In this document: positions 58,059-64,000 of the stretch, piece after piece
How the letters are laid out: each line of letters begins with the position of its first letter
How positions within the stretch are numbered: the stretch's first letter is position 1
Assembly (NCBI GenBank): GCA_022702705.1
Contig: CM040430.1
Coordinates: forward strand, 15,385,310-15,449,309
DNA: 64,000 bases
Direction of reading: 5' to 3'
Source of the DNA: Papilionanthe hookeriana x Papilionanthe teres
Lineage: Eukaryota; Streptophyta; Magnoliopsida; Asparagales; Orchidaceae
The notes under the pieces: model-generated
The model's input: only the letters and a program-made list of their open reading frames with translations
Told to the model about the DNA's origin: nothing
The model's database searches: none
Made by a program: the position numbers and the translations under genes

Positions 58059-58894
58059 TTAGTAGATTCTATATGCTGCTTTGTTATGTTTAAGTGTTTG
58101 ATTTGATTGCTATGTTATTTGCTTTGCTTTGTTTTAGTTGGGTGTGTTTGGACTTTGCTTTGATTTCTTGTGTGTACTTAGGACTTAGTGTTTGCTTATC
58201 GTAGTGTAATTGCAACACTAAGGATCTAAGGAGTGTTGCTTATATTTGATGAACATATGTGTGTAATCGTTATATTGTGGATTTTATATATATAAAGGAA
58301 ATGTGATGTGTTTTTTGTGTAAATTGATGTTGTTTAATGTTTGTGAGATGAAATAGATACATGCTGATGTGTTAAATAAGAATGCGGAGGTTGAAACGAT
58401 TGAACTTGCGACGAAAATTTTTGAACCCAATAGAATTTTGGACTGGCGCCACCGGCGCCCAAATCCAAAGAGCCTGGCTATTAATTTGAATAGAGCGCCC
58501 TCAGAGCCCAAAAACCGAAAATAGCTCGGGACCCTTAAAAATTTGTGAAAATAGCTCGGGACCCATTTTTCCACCATTTCTTTCATCTCCCACCTCCAAA
58601 TTCACGATTTTAAAGCTTTAGGGCTTGTTAGATCTCGAATTAGAGAGGATTTCAAGGATTTTTGAGGCCAGATCTGCACTTCTCTTGGTAAAAGCTTTAC
58701 TTTAACCTAAAATTTTTGGATTTTTTCCATGTTAAACTCTCACATTGTTGGATGATATTTTTGGAGATTTTTGAGAAAAAGTGAAGTTTCATATGGTAGA
58801 ATTTGTTCTTACTTGAATAGATTAATGCTTGGAGTTAATACATTGTGGACTTGGAATTTATTGGCAATTTTTTCTAATTTTTCTAGAAATTCAC
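58059..58894 (+). promoter_or_regulatory. TE4 ORF-b leader: TATA box, GC-rich module and intron
   Basis: TATATATATAAA at 58285-58296, a GC module at 58442-58510 (GACTGGCGCCACCGGCGCCC), a leader with TTTAGGGCTTGTTAGATCTCG, a 5' splice site CTTGGTAAAAGC (GT at 58688) and a 3' splice site TTTTTCTAG ending at 58886, eight bases before the ATG at 58895. The 199-bp candidate intron is T-rich, as plant introns are. The TE3 leader has the same order. The splicing prediction is inference. Confidence 0.55.
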
Positions 58895-60022
58895 ATGGCT
58901 CCTAGAACGAGTAAGGGGAAGCAAAAATTTGATTGGGACGATGAAAGATTTGTTAATGTTAAGGCATAGTTTAGCTTCAACTCTCAATTGTAAAATAAGA
59001 AGTGTATTCAGGATCGAGCATTTAAAAATCCTGGTGGATCTATAGAACAGTTGATTTCTGAGCGAAATTAGGAACATTTCTGTTATTTTTCTGCTAATGC
59101 TGTTTTGGGAGTAGTCCGAGAATTTTATGCTAACGTGCTCTGGTCTGAAACGGAATATGTGCTAGTCCGAGGAAAACTGGTTGAGTTCACCCCACAACGT
59201 ATCAATGCATTTTATCAAATTCGAGAACCTTTTATTTTTGAATTTGAGAATTTTGACACTAGTGAAGGGAATTTGATGAGTGTAATCACGTATCTAACCG
59301 ATGGAAGAGGGGAATGGAAGATGAATCAGAGACAGATGATTAACTTCCCTACTTCTACTTTAAATATTGCTTCTAAAGCATGGCATTATTTCATTTCTGC
59401 AAGACATCATCATCACAGTGAAGTTACTTGGGATCGAGCTATTTTAAATTGTTGCATCCAGAATATGAAGAGGATTGATATTGGAGCTGTTATTTTCAAG
59501 AGCATTCAATCTATTGCCAAAGGAGAAACCTCTGGTGGATTAGGACATCCTGCCCTGATTCATGCCCTTTGTGTTCAGTCTGGAGTGGAGTATAGTAGTT
59601 CTGAGGAAGTGGTGATACCTTTGACACTGATTACAACGACCATTATTCGTACTTATGAGGCTCATGTGGGTGCAAGAGAGGAGGCTAGGAGTACTGATAT
59701 TCCTACCACGAGTTATGATGTGTCATCTACTTCTGAGTCCCCGACACTATCTGATGTCATGCAACAGTTGAGATTGATAAATGATAGTACTGATAGGATG
59801 CATCGTAGGATGGATGTATTCGAGGCCATGAGTGATGTGAATGAAGACTATTTGCAGAGAAGAGTTGAGGTCGATATGGCTTATTACGATGCTCAGGCCA
59901 GATTTATGAGGGGGGAGTCTGATGTGACATTTCCTTCTTGCCCTGGTTATACACCGTACAGGCCTGGACCTTCTGACCCTGCTGATGACCCTTCTACTGA
60001 TCCTGATGTTGGAGACTGGTAG
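58895..60022 (+). pseudogene. TE4 ORF-b (second, paralogous 3' ORF)
   Basis: One frame of 376 codons from MAPRTSKGKQKFDWDDERFV with three early stops (about 58967, 58991 and 59069) and then 305 open codons: VVREFYANVLWSE, YVLVRGKLVEFTPQRINAFY, VITYLTDGRGEWKMN, AWHYFISARHHHHSEVTWD, IDIGAVIFKSIQSIA, GGLGHPALIHALCVQSGVEY, a Ser/Thr-rich linker and a helical end (DRMHRRMDVFEAMSD) before MAYYDAQARFMRGESDVTFP and an acidic tail. Parallel to ORF-a throughout, so they arose by duplication. No membrane segment or signal peptide is visible. Confidence 0.8.
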
Positions 60023-61288
60023 ATAGTTTGTTTGTTTATTTTTATTGTTCTTAGTCTGTTGAGATGTATTGATGTGATGTAGTGGACTTTTACTTTTCAT
60101 GTGAAGTGTAACCCTGTGTTGTACTATGTGATGTAGTGTCATTTAATTTTCATGTTGAACTGTTAGTTGTACTGTTATGTGGTGTGATAATTTGCATTAT
60201 GTTATAGTGTTTTGTTGGATATTTAGTTTTTTAATGTTTATTTCTCTTTACCCATGCAAATATTTAAAGTTTTTATATCACTGCTACTAATTGTTTCATG
60301 CTTGCTAGCTGTAAATTTTGATTAATACCAGGTAAATTATGAAGATTTCAAAATCTCAGCACATAAAGGTTGGTTTTCTTTTACTCTCAACAATTTCAAA
60401 TTTATTAAAAAATGTAAGTTCGGGGGAGGGTAGAGAAATGCTAAACTTTTAATTGTTCTCAATTATTATGTTTATAAAAATTTTATTAGCATAACCTTTG
60501 ACAATTGAACCTCATTATAAGATAACTAAAACTTTTCAATTCAGTTGAATATTATCGAAGGAAAGAATGAACATTTTTTGTGATAAAATTTAATTTTATA
60601 GAAGTAAGATATTTGGTATGAAAAGATTTGATTATAGTCAACTATTTAAAGTAAAGAAAACTGTATTTTTTGAAATATTAAGGGATTTAAAGTATTGTGT
60701 GTTAAGAAGAGATTGTAACTTTATGATGAATAATAAAGCTTGTACTTAACTATAAAGTAAAGAGATGACTTAAGTTTGAACTTTATAAAGAGGAAAGTGA
60801 AGTTCAAAATCATTAAAGACTATCCAGATATAGTAATCCTCTGAAAAAGAAAAGAAAAGAAAAGAAATGAAAAAGAAAAGAAATGAAAAGTGTTATGAGG
60901 AGAAGCTTGAGGAGATGTCTAATAAAAAATTGGCTTCACTTGAATCACCTTAAAGGGAAAGCTTGATTTTATTTCTGAATTTATGTTTAAGGTACTAGCC
61001 TACATTCTAATAAAGTTTGCATGAACTCCTTTTTCACATAGTCCTTTAAAGCACTCTTAATATAACAAATTATGGTTCATCTTGAAATAAATAGAAGACT
61101 AGAACTCTTAGAATTAAGTATTGAATATTCTTATACTTGTAATGTTGACCTGAGTTGCTAAACTTTTTCTGAAAATCTAAACACTATATTCTTTTGAATG
61201 AAAAATTTTGGTCTCTTACAGTTGAAAAGTACATTTCCTAGAGTTATATTTTTATGTAGTAAAAGAATTACTTGAGGAGAAGTAATAG
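60023..61288 (+). other. TE4 3' non-coding region
   Basis: No gene. AAGTTCGGGGGAGGGTAG at 60416-60433 is the internal polypurine-like motif, about 877 bases before the 3' LTR (880 in TE3). A GAAAAGAAA tract at 60840-60890 is followed by GAGGAGAAGCTTGAGGAGATG. Confidence 0.75.
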
Positions 61289-61309
61289 TTTAAGTTTGGG
61301 GGATTTTGT
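61289..61309 (+). other. TE4 polypurine tract
   Basis: TTTAAGTTTGGGGGATTTTGT, directly before TGCACC of the 3' LTR. Confidence 0.85.
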
Positions 61310-62269
61310 TGCACCAAAAATATATACTCTTTTAGCTATATGTTTTTACCTATTTTTGGTGATATTTTACTTTAAATGAAGGTATTTTTCATGATTTGTT
61401 GCAGGTATGATGATTATAGGTGATTGGAGTGAAAAGATGCAGAAAGGAATGAATTTGGAGCAAAATGGAGCAATTTGGAGGAAAACAGTTCTGGTACAGA
61501 CGGCGCCAGGATGGGCTCCGCCGGCGCCCTATTCTAGAGAGTTTAAATTTATTGGCACGATAGGGCACCGCCGGCGCCACTATCGGGCGCCGCCGGCGTC
61601 CTATGTCGGTTCACTTAGAATTCAAAAGTTTTGGCAGATTTTTTAAGAGGTGCTTGAAGAAACTCTTGGTAAATTCGTTCCAAACATTAAATTAAGTGTC
61701 CAAGATGAAAATAGAGAGGAGGAAGAGAAGAGAATCGTTGTAGAGAGTGTGAGGAAAGTGTTAGAGAGAGTTAGGGTTTGTGATTTTAAGAGAGATTCTT
61801 CTCTAAGTAGGGGAAAGAGGGAGTAAAGGGAGAGATTGCTTCTCCATCTTTGTTCCAAGGAGAGAATCAAGTGTTGCAAGGAAGAGAAAAGGAATCAAGG
61901 GGACTTTGAAGGAATTTGCTTTGGGAAGAGAAAGAGATAAGTTGTATTTACTATCGTAGTTTCTATGACTCTTCTTTTATATATAAAATCCATGTGTTTA
62001 TATCTTCTCCATGGTTAGTGAGTAGTCTCCCTTGCCTTTCTTCTTCCATGAAGTAATTATGATGTGGTGATGTGGAAATTATGTGCCCTTTAAGTGTTAT
62101 AAAAGTTGTGATGTTTCTTTAATTTGGAACATAATTTACTTTTCAATCTGACCAATTGAATTGTTAAAACATGTTGAGGAACATTAATTCCAAATGAATT
62201 GAATGTTCTACAACAAGAATGAAGAAACTATTTAATGTTCTACATAAGTTAGTGTGTTTCTTAGTTAAT
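61310..62269 (+). repeat. TE4 3' LTR, internally deleted and cut by copy C
   Basis: Collinear with the 5' LTR from 49350. Near 62238 about 400 bp are missing relative to 50250-50655, joining ACTATTTAATGT to CTACATAAGTTAG. It ends at GTTAAT, where family-X DNA begins. GC module at 61496-61605. Confidence 0.88.
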
Positions 62270-64000
62270 TGTCGGCATATTTTTAGGTTATGGTGGTTTG
62301 AAAAGGGGTCGCCTACAGAAGTTGTGCGGCGAATTTTAGATTTTAATTTAATTTATATATACAATTTAAAAAAAGTAGTATTTTGGTTTTGAAAATAGTC
62401 TTAAGTTTGAAAATTTTAAAATATGAAATTAAACCGATCTCACATCCCAAATAGTTTATATAAATGAGCGCCGTATCACAATCTGCGTATCTATCCCGTG
62501 TAATAGACACACTGCATGATGATGGGGCTTGATTAAATAAACTAGAAGATTTGTGACATTTGTTTAGTCTGCGAACCAATTTTATAAGTCGACAAGTTCC
62601 CCTGCTTAATATAAAGAAATTAAGCAGGGTTTATATTACCTGGGTTCTTAAAGTTCCCTATAAGGGCAAGCCCCTATAGTTAATTACATCTTAAATGAAG
62701 GGAATCATTTAAGAAAACTCTCGATAATGATCAGTGCTTTTGCTTTCAAGAATTTCAAAATTTAACATTTCAAAGGATTGGATTTTGGAAATTTCAATAT
62801 AGAATGGATCAAATTTTGAACAGTTTATTTTAGGAATCCAAAGGAAGAGAGGTAGGAGAAGTTGAGGATCCAAGAAGAATCTTGGCAACTTCCCAAACTA
62901 TTCTATTGTTTGGCTTCAATTTAGGGGAATTATTTCATGTTGCAATCCTACCAATTTTAATTAATTAGGAATTATGTTTGTATGATATAATCACACAAAT
63001 AGCCTTGAAGATGTGAGGGTTTATATCGTACCAAACGATTACCTCGGAGTCCTAAGACCGGTTAGGACTTAATTTGCATAACACGATTATGCCTAACGAA
63101 AGGTTGAGAATTTATGTTGCACTAAGCAAACTACCTCGAAATCCTATGACTTGGTTATTAAATTCTAAGAAAGGTTTAGTTGATGTAGACTCATGTTTTG
63201 TTGACGATGATGGCCGTGCTGTCCACTATGCTCCAAGCTCTGTATTGTTGCAGAAGTTTAGTTTTAGAAAGTGAAAATCAGGAGATGAGAGAAGTGTTTT
63301 GGGTTAGAGAAATCTTAAAGTCCAAATATTTTTAATGTTTTAATTAAAACAAATCTTAAAGTTGGTTAAACAGAACCGATTAAGATCCCACGGTTCCGTC
63401 ATCCCGGCACCGTTATTTTCATTGGATTCACTTAGTCCAAATGAAATTGTGAAACTCAACTGAATGAGTTAAACACTTTCATTTAGAACATGGGAAATCC
63501 CGTTAGCAACACGTGGGTTACATCATCTGAGGTATTCTCGATCATCCAACGAGACGTTTTAGCTTAGTTGTAGTTGTAGTTTTGTTGTTCTGTTTGTGAT
63601 TAAATTTTGAGTTGTTTTATATTTTGAAATGTTATGGAGGTGAATTTTATCTTGTTTTGACTTTTAATTTAGTTTTGGGTTTCAGTTTTGTGGCTATCCT
63701 AAAGGTTTTAGTTTTCATGCAGGTTGTCATTCTTGTTTAACTTGAAAGAAAAGTAAAGTGCAGTACAGGTAAGTAAATTGCAATAAAATAAAAGCGTACC
63801 TGAAGGGTCTTCCCGTCATTCCAGGCTACACTTAAAACACATGTCAAGGCATTTAAATATTTGCAAGCAATACCTAGGTAAAGCTAAGGGAAGGTTCTGG
63901 TTATCTACCAAAATCCTAATCCTATCACTAGTCAATTCCTATGACGTCTAGGTCCTTGTGTTTTGTTGAGGATGATTTTCTTCACTAAATGAACAATTAA
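62270..64000 (+). mobile_element. Family-X LTR-like end, plus strand (copy C), running off the window
   Basis: Starts TGTCGGCATATTTTTAGG and is the reverse complement of copies A and B. The TATA box is at 62455-62464. A CCCTATAAGGGCAAGCCCC hairpin-like block near 62660 is also at 1513-1540 and 19030-19058. The likely left target duplication is TTAAT (62265-62269). The 66-codon frame at 63074-63274 is not conserved in A or B and is probably chance. Confidence 0.65.

Larger units (their letters stand above)
49350..62269 (+). mobile_element. TE4: Athila-type element with two extra 3' ORFs, 3' LTR cut by copy C
   Basis: 5' LTR, tRNA-Asp primer site, gag to integrase, post-pol hairpin, ORF-a, ORF-b, polypurine tract and partial 3' LTR, all plus strand. 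It sits at the end of TE2's integrase. It is the same subfamily as TE5 (LTR start TGCACCAAAAATATATA). Every gene is interrupted, but ORF-b is open for 306 codons. Confidence 0.92.

Noticed and set aside
40392..60022. Envelope glycoproteins in the 3' ORFs
   Set aside because: No signal peptide, hydrophobic membrane segment, cysteine pattern or cleavage site is visible in ORF-a or ORF-b of either element.
63074..63274. 66-codon frame in copy C resembling a helicase tail (RLRIYVALSK)
   Set aside because: The frame is not kept in copies A or B and the resemblance covers a few residues only.

Overview
This window looks like plant nuclear heterochromatin. I find no host gene that is clearly independent of a mobile element. 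Nearly every base can be assigned to LTR retrotransposons or to rearranged pieces of them. Evidence for a seed plant: Ty3/gypsy polymerases of the Athila and Tat types, primer-binding sites matching the 3' end of plant tRNA-Asp, a copia-type LTR followed by a tRNA-iMet primer site, and LTRs of 1.6 to 3 kb with plant-like TATA boxes. I cannot name the species; a eudicot is likely but unproven.

Layout. (1) 1-1913: an LTR-like end of an unclassified family, called X here, in minus orientation, inserted into the next element. (2) 1914-about 14957: a Tat-type element (TE1) with two LTRs of about 3 kb. It has lost gag, protease and the start of RT. It keeps a decayed RT, two RNase H domains and an integrase. 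Between integrase and the 3' LTR it carries a long extra ORF whose last 245 codons encode an AlkB-type 2-oxoglutarate/Fe(II) dioxygenase closely resembling plant ALKBH9/ALKBH10 RNA demethylases. Behind it lies a roughly 1.35 kb array of 32-bp hairpin monomers with covarying arms. (3) About 15126-19449: a second family-X copy (minus). (4) 19450-21348: LTR, primer site and gag start of a minus-strand Athila-type element (TE5). (5) 21147-28805: a roughly 1.9-kb chimera of TE5 LTR, copia LTR plus leader, and TE2 LTR, repeated four times in tandem. (6) 28424-49349: an old Athila-type element (TE2), split by TE3 (32866-46573, perfect ATCAA target duplication) and truncated at its right by TE4 (from 49350). 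TE4's 3' LTR is cut by a third family-X copy from 62270 to the window end.

How the parts work together. TE2, TE3 and TE4 share the gene order gag - aspartic protease - RT/RNase H - integrase. TE3 and TE4 add two tandem, mutually paralogous 3' ORFs (ORF-a and ORF-b). ORF-b is preceded by its own TATA-like box, a GC-rich module also found in the LTR, and in TE4 a plausible intron. All polymerase genes carry stops and frameshifts, mostly explicable by C-to-T or G-to-A changes, so none of these copies looks autonomous. The most notable items are the captured AlkB-type ORF with its downstream hairpin array, the duplicated 3' ORFs, and the four-copy chimeric tandem array.
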